From Oxalobacteraceae bacterium UBA6018 (GTDB taxonomy: Bacteria; Pseudomonadota; Gammaproteobacteria; Burkholderiales; Burkholderiaceae_D), in contig DIZW01000040.1 in assembly GCA_002428015.1 (NCBI GenBank), positions 1 through 35,591 of the forward strand: a stretch of 35,591 nucleotides of DNA, written 5' to 3'. The notes under the pieces are model-generated. The model was not told the origin of the DNA, searched no databases, and saw only the letters and a list, made by a program, of their open reading frames with translations. Below, piece after piece: positions 16,228 through 23,424 of the stretch (positions are counted from its first letter, which is position 1; the number at the start of each line of letters is the position of its first letter). The position numbers were made by a program, and so were the translations under genes.

Positions 16228-16314
16228 ATGTTTTTCATCAAAAAACACCATGTCAACCAAACAGGCTCGCTTGAGGCCTGGCTTTGGCGACGCTGGCAAT
16301 CGTGGGCTAAGTAA
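16228..16314 (+). CDS. trpL: trp operon leader peptide
   Basis: A 28-codon reading frame starts with ATG at 16228 (MFFIKKHHV) and ends in TAA at 16312-16314. Its second half, EAWLWRRWQSWAK, contains four tryptophan codons within nine residues, far above chance for such a rare amino acid. It is followed by mutually exclusive hairpins and then trpE. This is the classical layout of ribosome-mediated trp attenuation: scarcity of charged tRNA-Trp stalls the ribosome at the Trp codons and favours the antiterminator. No clear Shine-Dalgarno sequence is seen before the ATG. Confidence 0.9.
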   Translation: MFFIKKHHVNQTGSLEAWLWRRWQSWAK

Positions 16315-16328
16315 CCCGCATCGATTGC
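16296..16328 (+). promoter_or_regulatory. trp antiterminator hairpin
   Basis: GCAATCG (16296-16302), which lies within the last Trp codon region of the leader, is perfectly complementary to CGATTGC (16322-16328). An inner GGG/CCC pair adds stability. The right arm runs into the left arm of the downstream terminator at 16328, and two G-U pairs would extend it further, so the two structures compete. Confidence 0.7.
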
Positions 16329-16360
16329 TGTCGGCTGCCCTGCGCGCCGTCAGGTTTTTT
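16328..16360 (+). terminator. trp attenuator terminator
   Basis: CTG-T-CGGC (16328-16335) pairs with GCCG-T-CAG (16346-16353), a seven-pair stem with one T-T mismatch and a 10-base loop, followed by six T residues (16355-16360). This is an intrinsic terminator lying 13 bases after the leader-peptide stop and about 45 bases before trpE. Confidence 0.75.
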
Positions 16361-16404
16361 GAAACCCACCGCCTGCACCTACGCCCGGCGGCATGGAGAA
16401 AAGC

Positions 16405-17901
16405 ATGACCGAACTCGAATTCAAATCGCTGGCCAACGAAGGCTACAACCGCATTCCCCTGATCGCCGAGGCTTTCGCCGATCTCGAAACCCCGCTCACG
16501 CTCTACCTCAAGCTGGCCCAGACCCAGAACGGCGGCAAGAACACCTTCCTGCTCGAATCGGTGGTCGGCGGCGAGCGTTTCGGCCGCTTCTCGTTCATCG
16601 GCCTGCCCGCCAGCACCGTGCTGCGCAGCTTCGGGCGGCGCACCGAGATCGTCAAGAACGGCGCCGTCATCGAGACCTACGAGGGCAATCCGCTCGACTT
16701 CATCGAACAGTTCCAGGCGCGCTTCAAGGTCGCGCTGCGGCCCGGCATGCCGCGCTTTTGCGGCGGCCTGGCCGGCTACTTCGGCTACGACACCGTGCGC
16801 CACATCGAGAAGAAGCTGGCCGCAACCCAGCCCAAGGACGACCTGGGCCTGCCCGACATCGAGCTGATGGTGACCGAGGAACTGGCGGTGATCGACAACC
16901 TGTCCGGCAAGCTGTACCTGATCGTGTACGCCGACACCACCCAGCCGGAGTCCTTCACCAAGGCGCGCCAGCGCCTGAAGGATCTGCGCGTGATGCTGCG
17001 CCGCGGCGTGGACGCGCCGGTCACATCGAGCTCGGTGCGCACCGAGGCGATCCGCGACTTCGACAAGGCCGACTACCTGAAGGCGATCGCCCGCGCCCAC
17101 GAATACGTGATGGCCGGCGACCTGATGCAGGTGCAGATCGGCCAGCGCATCCGCAAGCCCTACGTCGACCATCCGCTGACCCTGTACCGCGCCCTGCGTT
17201 CGCTGAACCCGTCGCCGTACATGTACTACTACAATTTCGGCGACATGCAGATCGTCGGCTCCTCGCCCGAGATCCTGGTGCGTAACGAGAGCGCGCCGGA
17301 CGGCGGCAAGAAGGTCACGCTGCGCCCGATCGCCGGCACCCGTCCGCGCGGGGCCACGCCCGAGCGCGACGCCGAGCTGGCGAAAGAACTGCTGGCCGAT
17401 CCGAAGGAAATCGCCGAACACGTGATGCTGATCGACCTGGCCCGCAACGACCTGGGGCGCATCTCCGAGACCGGCAGCGTGGTCGTCACCGACCGCCTGG
17501 TGATTGAAAAATACTCGCACGTGCAGCACATCGTCTCGAACGTCGAAGGCCGGCTCAAGGCCGGCATGTCGAACCTGGACGTGCTGCGCGCCACCTTCCC
17601 GGCCGGGACCCTGACCGGCGCGCCCAAGGTGCGCGCGATGGAAGTGATCGACGAACTCGAACCGACCAAGCGCGGCATCTACGGCGGCGCCTGCGGCTAC
17701 CTGAGCTTCGGCGGCGAGATGGACGTGGCCATCGCGATCCGCACCGGCGTGATCAAGGACGGCATGCTGTACGTGCAGGCCTCGGCCGGCATCGTGGCCG
17801 ACTCGATCCCCGAGATGGAATGGCAGGAGACGGAAAGCAAGGCGCGCGCTGTGCTGCGCGCCGCCGAACAAGTGCAAGACGGCCTGGATGGGGAGTTCTG
17901 A
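16405..17901 (+). CDS. trpE: anthranilate synthase component I
   Basis: A 498-residue chorismate-using enzyme that makes anthranilate with ammonia from TrpG. FLLESVVGGERFGRFSFIG near residue 45 contains the LLES motif of the tryptophan feedback site. The catalytic half shows GSSPEILVR, RPIAGTRPRGAT, LIDLARNDLGRISE, FPAGTLTGAPKVRAMEVIDE and YGGACGYLSFGG. The ATG at 16405 is preferred over one four codons earlier because GGAG stands six bases before it. It is controlled by the upstream attenuator and followed one base later by trpG. Confidence 0.97.
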   Translation: MTELEFKSLANEGYNRIPLIAEAFADLETPLTLYLKLAQTQNGGKNTFLLESVVGGERFGRFSFIGLPASTVLRSFGRRTEIVKNGAVIETYEGNPLDFIEQFQARFKVALRPGMPRFCGGLAGYFGYDTVRHIEKKLAATQPKDDLGLPDIELMVTEELAVIDNLSGKLYLIVYADTTQPESFTKARQRLKDLRVMLRRGVDAPVTSSSVRTEAIRDFDKADYLKAIARAHEYVMAGDLMQVQIGQRIRKPYVDHPLTLYRALRSLNPSPYMYYYNFGDMQIVGSSPEILVRNESAPDGGKKVTLRPIAGTRPRGATPERDAELAKELLADPKEIAEHVMLIDLARNDLGRISETGSVVVTDRLVIEKYSHVQHIVSNVEGRLKAGMSNLDVLRATFPAGTLTGAPKVRAMEVIDELEPTKRGIYGGACGYLSFGGEMDVAIAIRTGVIKDGMLYVQASAGIVADSIPEMEWQETESKARAVLRAAEQVQDGLDGEF

Positions 17902-17902
17902 G

Positions 17903-18466
17903 ATGCTGCTGATGATCGATAACTACGACTCGTTCACCTACAATCTGGTGCAGTATTTCGGCGAGCTGGGCGAGGAAGTGCTCACCCTGCGCAACGACGA
18001 GATCACGCTGGACGAAATCACGGCCATGAAGCCGGACCGCATCTGCATTTCGCCCGGCCCCAAGGCGCCGGCGCAGGCCGGCATTTCGGTCGAGGTGCTG
18101 CGCCAGTTCAAGGGCAAGCTGCCGATCCTGGGTGTGTGCCTGGGCCACCAGGCCATCGGCGAAGCCTTCGGCGGCAAGGTGATCCGCGCCAAGCAGGTCA
18201 TGCACGGCAAGACCTCGCTGATCGCCCACACCGGCGAGGGCGTGTTCAAAGGGCTTCCGAGCCCGTTCACCGTGATCCGCTACCACTCGCTGGCGATCGA
18301 GCGCGCCTCGCTGCCGTCCTGCCTGGAAGTGACGGCGTGGACCGACGACGGCGAGATCATGGGCGTGCGCCACAAGGAGTTCGACATCGAGGGCGTGCAG
18401 TTCCACCCCGAGTCCATCCTGTCCGAGCATGGCCACGCCTTGCTGAAGAACTTCCTCGACCGCTAA
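17903..18466 (+). CDS. trpG: anthranilate synthase component II (glutamine amidotransferase)
   Basis: A 187-residue class I glutamine amidotransferase. MLLMIDNYDSFTYNLVQYF is the standard N-terminus, GVCLGHQAIGEAFGG carries the nucleophile Cys79, and VQFHPESIL provides the His/Glu of the triad. It hydrolyses glutamine and feeds ammonia to TrpE. It could also serve 4-amino-4-deoxychorismate synthase, as amphibolic TrpG/PabA proteins do. The start at 17903 has GGGGAG at good distance; an in-frame ATG five codons upstream overlaps trpE. Confidence 0.96.
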   Translation: MLLMIDNYDSFTYNLVQYFGELGEEVLTLRNDEITLDEITAMKPDRICISPGPKAPAQAGISVEVLRQFKGKLPILGVCLGHQAIGEAFGGKVIRAKQVMHGKTSLIAHTGEGVFKGLPSPFTVIRYHSLAIERASLPSCLEVTAWTDDGEIMGVRHKEFDIEGVQFHPESILSEHGHALLKNFLDR

Positions 18467-18474
18467 GGGCCGCC

Positions 18475-19509
18475 ATGAAAATCACTGCACAGGAAGCGCT
18501 GCTGCGTTGTATCGAGCATCGCGAGATCTTCCACGACGAGATGCTGCACCTGTTCCGCCAGATCATGTCGGGCGAAATGTCGCCGACCATGATCGCCGCG
18601 CTGACGCTGGGCCTGCGCGTGAAGAAGGAGACCATCGGCGAGATCACCGCCGCGGCCCAGGTGATGCGCGAGTTCTCGACCAAGGTGCCGATGGCCGACA
18701 CCAGCGGCCTGCTCGACATCGTCGGCACCGGCGGCGATGGCGCCCACACCTTCAATATCTCGACCACGGCCATGTTCGTGGCGGCGGCGGCCGGCGCGCG
18801 CGTGGCCAAGCACGGCGGGCGCAGCGTGTCGTCCTCGTCGGGCAGCGCCGACGTGCTCGAGTCGCTGGGCGCGAACATCAACCTCACGCCGGAGCAGATC
18901 GCCCAGTCGATCGCCCAGACCGGCATCGGCTTCATGTTCGCGCCCAACCACCACGCGGCCATGAAGCACGCCGCGCCGGTGCGCCGCGAACTCGGCGTGC
19001 GCACCATCTTCAACATCCTGGGGCCGCTGACCAATCCGGCCGGCGCCCCCAACATCCTGATGGGCGTGTTCCACCCCGACCTGGTCGGCATCCAGGTGCG
19101 CGTGCTGCAGCGCCTGGGCGCCCAGCATGCGGTGGTGGTCTGGGGCCGCGACAACATGGACGAAGTCTCGCTCGGCGCGGCCACCATGGTCGGTGAGCTG
19201 GTCAACGGCGAGATCCGCGAGTACGAGATCCATCCGGAAGACTTCGGCCTGTCCATGATCGGCAGCCGCAACCTGAAGGTGGCCGACGCCGCCGAATCGA
19301 AGGCGCGCATGATGGAAGCGCTGCGCGGCGACGCCGGCGCGGCCTACGACATCGTGGCGCTCAACGCCGGCACCGCGCTGTACACGGCCGGCGTGGCCGC
19401 CTCGATCGAGGAAGGCCTGGGCAAGGCGCGCCAGGCCATCGCGTCCGGCGCGGCGCTGGCCAAAGTCGAGCAGTTCGTCCAGGTCACCCAGCAGCTCGGA
19501 GCGCGCTGA
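18475..19509 (+). CDS. trpD: anthranilate phosphoribosyltransferase
   Basis: A 344-residue enzyme that transfers phosphoribosyl from PRPP to anthranilate. DIVGTGGDGAHTFNISTTA (84-89 glycine loop) binds PRPP, KHGGRSVSSSSGSADVLE binds the pyrophosphate and metal, and NILGPLTNPAGAP plus the acidic pair in GRDNMDEVSLG complete the signature. AAGGG precedes the ATG eight bases after the trpG stop. Confidence 0.97.
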   Translation: MKITAQEALLRCIEHREIFHDEMLHLFRQIMSGEMSPTMIAALTLGLRVKKETIGEITAAAQVMREFSTKVPMADTSGLLDIVGTGGDGAHTFNISTTAMFVAAAAGARVAKHGGRSVSSSSGSADVLESLGANINLTPEQIAQSIAQTGIGFMFAPNHHAAMKHAAPVRRELGVRTIFNILGPLTNPAGAPNILMGVFHPDLVGIQVRVLQRLGAQHAVVVWGRDNMDEVSLGAATMVGELVNGEIREYEIHPEDFGLSMIGSRNLKVADAAESKARMMEALRGDAGAAYDIVALNAGTALYTAGVAASIEEGLGKARQAIASGAALAKVEQFVQVTQQLGAR

Positions 19510-19510
19510 C

Positions 19511-20146
19511 ATGTTCGGCATCCACGACCTGGCGCTGTTTGTCATCTCCGGGCTGCTGCTGAACATGATGCCCGGCCCCGATTCGCTGCTGATCATGACG
19601 CGCAGCGCCTCCCAGGGCTGGCGCGCCGGCGTGGCCGCCACCTGGGGCATCGGCGCCGGCACCATGGTGCATATCGTCGCCGCGGCGCTGGGCTTGTCGG
19701 CGATCCTGGCCACCTCCGCCACCGCGTTCACGGTCGTGAAAAGCGTCGGCGCGGCCTACATCCTGTATCTGGCATATGGCATGCTGCGGTCGAAAAGCGG
19801 AGGCGCCGCGGTGCCGCTGGCCGCGCCGGCGCCCATGGTCTACCGCCGCATCTTCGCCCAGGGCTTCCTGACCAATGTGTTCAATCCCAAGGTGGCGCTG
19901 TTCTTCCTGGCGTTCGTGCCGCAGTTTATCGACAGCGCCTCGCCCACCAAGGCGCTGGCGTTCATCGTGCTCGGCCTGGTCTTCAACATCAACGGCATGC
20001 TGTGGGCCCACGCGCTGGCGCTGATGACCGCCCAGGCCAGCACCCGCATCAAGGCAAGCCCGCTGGTGTCGCTCTGGCTGAACCGGGTGACCGGCGGCCT
20101 GTTCATCGGGCTCGGCGTCAAGCTCGCCCTGTCTAAGCAACACTAG
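19511..20146 (+). CDS. LysE/RhtB-family amino-acid exporter inside the trp operon
   Basis: A 211-residue inner-membrane protein with about six hydrophobic segments. MMPGPDSLLIMTRSASQGWRAGV near residue 20 is the LysE/RhtB signature, and GFLTNVFNPKVALFFLAFVPQF is the second conserved motif. The family exports amino acids and related molecules. It begins one base after the trpD stop, so it is certainly co-transcribed with trpD. The substrate is unknown; tryptophan, anthranilate or an aromatic intermediate are reasonable guesses from position only. Confidence 0.92.
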   Translation: MFGIHDLALFVISGLLLNMMPGPDSLLIMTRSASQGWRAGVAATWGIGAGTMVHIVAAALGLSAILATSATAFTVVKSVGAAYILYLAYGMLRSKSGGAAVPLAAPAPMVYRRIFAQGFLTNVFNPKVALFFLAFVPQFIDSASPTKALAFIVLGLVFNINGMLWAHALALMTAQASTRIKASPLVSLWLNRVTGGLFIGLGVKLALSKQH

Positions 20147-20182
20147 CGCTTAACACCAGCGTTTAACACCAGCGCCTTTACC
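20145..20182 (+). repeat. short tandem repeat before trpC
   Basis: The 13-base unit AGCG(C/T)TTAACACC occurs at 20145-20157 and 20158-20170, with a decayed third copy AGCGCCTTTACC at 20171-20182. It fills most of the 46-base gap between the exporter and trpC. No function is evident. Confidence 0.6.
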
Positions 20183-20192
20183 AGAGTCCCCT

Positions 20193-20993
20193 ATGTCCGA
20201 CATCCTCAATAAAATCCTCGCCGTGAAGACCGACGAAGTGGCCGCCGCCAAGAAGTACCGCGACCTGGCCAGCCTGCGCCGCGAAGTCGAAGGCGACGCC
20301 GGCCTGCGCCGCGGCCTGCGCGGCTTCGAGGCTAGCCTGCGCCGCAATATCGCCGCCGGCAAGGCCGGCGTGATCGCCGAAGTGAAGAAAGCCTCGCCGT
20401 CCAAGGGCGTGCTGCGCGCGGATTTCAAGCCGGCCAACATCGCGGAAAGCTACGCACGCCATGGCGCGGCCTGCCTGTCGGTGCTGACCGACGTGAACTT
20501 CTTCCAGGGCAGCGTGGACTACCTGCGGCAAGCGCGCGCCGCCTGCGAGATTCCGGTCATCCGCAAGGACTTCATGATCGACATGTACCAGGTCTACGAG
20601 GCGCGCGCGATGGGCGCGGACGCGATCCTGCTGATCGTCTCGGCGCTGGACCACGGGCTGATGGCCGAGCTGGAAGCGTGCGCGCTGGAACTGGGGATGG
20701 ATGTGCTGGTGGAGGTGCACGACGGCGACGAGCTGACCGCCGCGCTCAAGCTGCGCACACCGCTCCTGGGCATCAACAACCGCAACCTGCGCACCTTCGA
20801 GGTGTCGCTGCAAACCACGCTCGGCCTGCTGCCGCGCATACCGCCCGAGAAGCTGGTCGTGACCGAATCAGGCATCCTGGCGCCGGACGACGTCAAGCGC
20901 ATGCGCGACGCGAACGTGCACGCCTTCCTGGTCGGCGAGGCCTTCATGCGCGCGCCCGACCCGGGTGTCGAGCTGGCGCGCCTGTTCGACTAG
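20193..20993 (+). CDS. trpC: indole-3-glycerol phosphate synthase
   Basis: A 266-residue TIM-barrel enzyme that closes the indole ring of carboxyphenylamino-deoxyribulose phosphate. VIAEVKKASPSKG carries the catalytic Glu and Lys region, LSVLTDVNFFQGS and VIRKDFMIDMYQV follow, then LGINNRNLRTFEV and VVTESGIL. It is a single-function TrpC without a TrpF domain. trpF, trpB and trpA are not in the window. It converges with the M61 peptidase gene; the short gap contains a GCGCCG/CGGCGC inverted repeat (20994-21020) that could be a weak terminator. Confidence 0.97.
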   Translation: MSDILNKILAVKTDEVAAAKKYRDLASLRREVEGDAGLRRGLRGFEASLRRNIAAGKAGVIAEVKKASPSKGVLRADFKPANIAESYARHGAACLSVLTDVNFFQGSVDYLRQARAACEIPVIRKDFMIDMYQVYEARAMGADAILLIVSALDHGLMAELEACALELGMDVLVEVHDGDELTAALKLRTPLLGINNRNLRTFEVSLQTTLGLLPRIPPEKLVVTESGILAPDDVKRMRDANVHAFLVGEAFMRAPDPGVELARLFD

Positions 20994-21024
20994 GCGCCGC
21001 GCGCACGGCAGGGCCGGCGCGCGC

Positions 21025-22827
21025 TCACACGGCGCTGGGACGCTGGCTTTTCTTCTTCGGGTCCGTCACCGTCAGCGTGACGCCCGGTACCCGCTCGCCT
21101 TGCAGTTCGACCGTGAAACTCATCAATTCGTCGCGCCGGAACGCGTGCACCGTCACGCTGTCGCCGACCTTGTAGCGCGCCAGCAGCGTATCCAGGTTCG
21201 ACGTCACGCGCAGCCCGTCCACCGCCACCAGGATGTCGCCGGCCGACATGCCGGCGCGGTGCGCGGGGCCGCCTTCGTGCACCTGGCTTAACTTGGTGTC
21301 GGCGCCGTCGCGGCCCAGGCCAGCGTCGAGCGAGGGCTTGGCGCTCTTGCGCTCGTCCGCCAGCTTGACCCCGAACGGCGCGTACAGCTTGGCCAGCGGG
21401 ATGTCCTCGGTGCCATGCACGTAGCGCTGGAACAGGCTGCGCAACTTGAAGCCGCTGACTTCATCGAACAAGGCTTCCACCTCCGCCTCGGTGACGCCAC
21501 GCCCTTCGGCCGGGTAGAAGTCGCGCCCATAGCGCTGCCACAGCGCCAGCATCACGTCGTCCAGCGATTTGGCGCCGCCGGTCTTGGCGCGGATGGTCAG
21601 GTCGAACGCCAGCCCGACCAGCGAGCCCTTGGCGTAGTAGCTGACAATGGCGTTGGGCGCATTCTCGTCCTGGCGGTAGTATTTGCTCCACGCGTCGAAG
21701 CTCGACTCGGCCACGCTTTGCTTGGTGCGCCCGCTGCCGCGCAACACCCCGCCCACCGTCTTGGCCAGCAGTTTCAGGTACTGCGCCTCGCCGATGATGC
21801 CGCTCCGGACCAGCATCAGGTCGTCGTAATAGCTGGTGATTCCTTCGAATAGCCAGAGCAGCGAGGTGTGCGCCTCGGTTTGCAGGTCGTAGGGCGCGAA
21901 CACGGCCGGCTTGATGCGCTTGACGTTCCAGGTGTGGAAGTACTCGTGGCTGCACAAGCCCAGGAACTTGAGATAGCCTTCGCCGATCTCGGCGCCCTTG
22001 GGCGTGGCGGTGGTGGGCAGGTCGGCGCGGGCGCAGATCAGCGCGGTCGAGGCGCGGTGTTCCAGGCCGCCGTAGCCGTCGCCCACGGCCAGGGTGAGGA
22101 ACACGTAGCGCTCCATCGGCGCGCGCTTGCTGCGCGGCTCGAAGAAGGCGATCTGGGTCTCGCAGATGGCTTTCAGGTCCGCCTGCAGGCGCGCCATGTC
22201 CAGGTTCGGCACGCGCCCCGTGATGACGATATCGTGCGGCACGCCGTGGGCCTTGAAGCTGGCCAGCGCGAAGTCGCCCATTTCCACCGGGTGGTCGATC
22301 AGTTCGTCGTAATTGGCGGCGACATAGGTGCCGAACCCGTAGCGCCCGGCGCCCAGCTCCGCCAGCGCGGTGGCCACGCGCCAGCTCTTCGCGGCCGGGT
22401 CGGCCGGACGCTGGATGTCCACCTGGTGCGCGCCGTCTTCCTGGCCGAGCACGCGCAGGAACACGCTGGTGCCGTTGAAAAAGCCGTGGGTCTGGTCCAG
22501 GTGGGCCGCGCGCACCGACAGGTCCCACGCGTAGACCTCGTAGCGCAAGGTCAGCGCACCGGTCACCGGCGCCGCGCGCCAGGAGTGCTTATCGAGCTTG
22601 GTCAAGGCGACCGGCTTGCCGTTCGCTTCGGCGCGGATTTGCACGATGTTGCGGGCGAACTCGCGGATCATGTAGCTGCCCGGTATCCAGGCCGGCAGCG
22701 CCAGCAGCTGACCATCGGCGGCCGGGTTGGCGACGACCAGCGTGACCTCGAACAGGTGGCCGGCCAGGTCCTTGGGCACGATCGCGTACTGGATGGCCGG
22801 CGTAGGGGTTTGCGTTGTTTTTTTCAT
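21025..22827 (-). CDS. M61-family metallopeptidase with PDZ domain
   Basis: A 600-residue protein of the M61 (glycyl aminopeptidase) family. The N-terminal beta domain is followed by GLCSHEYFHTWNVKRIKP, where HEYFH is the zinc site, and LLWLFEGITSYYDDL gives the third ligand Glu. A PDZ domain lies near the C-terminus (AHRAGMSAGDILVAVDGLRV, about residues 520-580). No signal peptide is obvious, so the location is uncertain. It starts two bases after the stop of the nucleotidyltransferase gene, so it is probably the last gene of the molybdenum-enzyme transcript, with no known functional link. Confidence 0.9.
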   Translation of the reverse strand: MKKTTQTPTPAIQYAIVPKDLAGHLFEVTLVVANPAADGQLLALPAWIPGSYMIREFARNIVQIRAEANGKPVALTKLDKHSWRAAPVTGALTLRYEVYAWDLSVRAAHLDQTHGFFNGTSVFLRVLGQEDGAHQVDIQRPADPAAKSWRVATALAELGAGRYGFGTYVAANYDELIDHPVEMGDFALASFKAHGVPHDIVITGRVPNLDMARLQADLKAICETQIAFFEPRSKRAPMERYVFLTLAVGDGYGGLEHRASTALICARADLPTTATPKGAEIGEGYLKFLGLCSHEYFHTWNVKRIKPAVFAPYDLQTEAHTSLLWLFEGITSYYDDLMLVRSGIIGEAQYLKLLAKTVGGVLRGSGRTKQSVAESSFDAWSKYYRQDENAPNAIVSYYAKGSLVGLAFDLTIRAKTGGAKSLDDVMLALWQRYGRDFYPAEGRGVTEAEVEALFDEVSGFKLRSLFQRYVHGTEDIPLAKLYAPFGVKLADERKSAKPSLDAGLGRDGADTKLSQVHEGGPAHRAGMSAGDILVAVDGLRVTSNLDTLLARYKVGDSVTVHAFRRDELMSFTVELQGERVPGVTLTVTDPKKKSQRPSAV

Positions 22828-22829
22828 GA

Positions 22830-23423
22830 TTAAAGTGTACCGTTTTTCGGCAAATCCGCGAGCGTGTCGATGTCCATCAATATGCCGGGGTCGTCCACCG
22901 GCACTTCGCTGGCCGGGTTGGCGCGCACGATGGCGCGCGCGCCCTGGTCGCCTTCGAGCGCCAGGAGGGCGGCCAGGTGGACGGCGCCCAGCCCTACCGG
23001 GTTGCCGCGCCGGCCGTCGAAGCTTGGCACGGCGATGTCGGCGCCGCCGGCCAGCGCGGCCGAGAGGGCGGCCACGGTGGCAGGGCGCACGTAGGGCATG
23101 TCGCCCAGCGCGACGATCCAGCCGGAGGTGGGCAGCGACTGGCGCAGCGCATGCACCAGCGAGGCCGCCATGCCGCTGTCGGCGTCGGCGCAGACGGTGA
23201 CGTGGCAGCCGAGCGCGCGCAGGGCGTCGCCGACGCCGCCGTCGTCGGACGGCACCACGGCGATCACACGCGGGAGGATGGTCAGCAGGGCGCGCGCGCT
23301 GGCGAGCACCACCAGCTCGCCGCCATCGAGGCGGGCGAGCAGCTTGTTGCGCGCGCCGGAGGGGTCGAAGCGGCGCCCGCGGCCGGCGGCGAGCAGGATG
23401 CCGACCGGGGGCATGCCGTGCAT
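22830..23423 (-). CDS. MobA/MocA-like molybdenum cofactor nucleotidyltransferase
   Basis: A 197-residue NTP transferase. VGILLAAGRGRRFDPSGARNKLL is the nucleotide-binding P-loop-like signature and VALGDMPYVRPATVAAL carries the metal-binding Asp. Later GRRGNPVGL and DIDTLADL are typical. Members next to xanthine-dehydrogenase-family enzymes usually make the cytosine dinucleotide form of molybdopterin (MocA type), which fits the gene just upstream. The ATG at 23423 lies one base after that gene's stop; a second ATG three codons later is possible. Confidence 0.88.
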   Translation of the reverse strand: MHGMPPVGILLAAGRGRRFDPSGARNKLLARLDGGELVVLASARALLTILPRVIAVVPSDDGGVGDALRALGCHVTVCADADSGMAASLVHALRQSLPTSGWIVALGDMPYVRPATVAALSAALAGGADIAVPSFDGRRGNPVGLGAVHLAALLALEGDQGARAIVRANPASEVPVDDPGILMDIDTLADLPKNGTL

Positions 23424-23424
23424 G

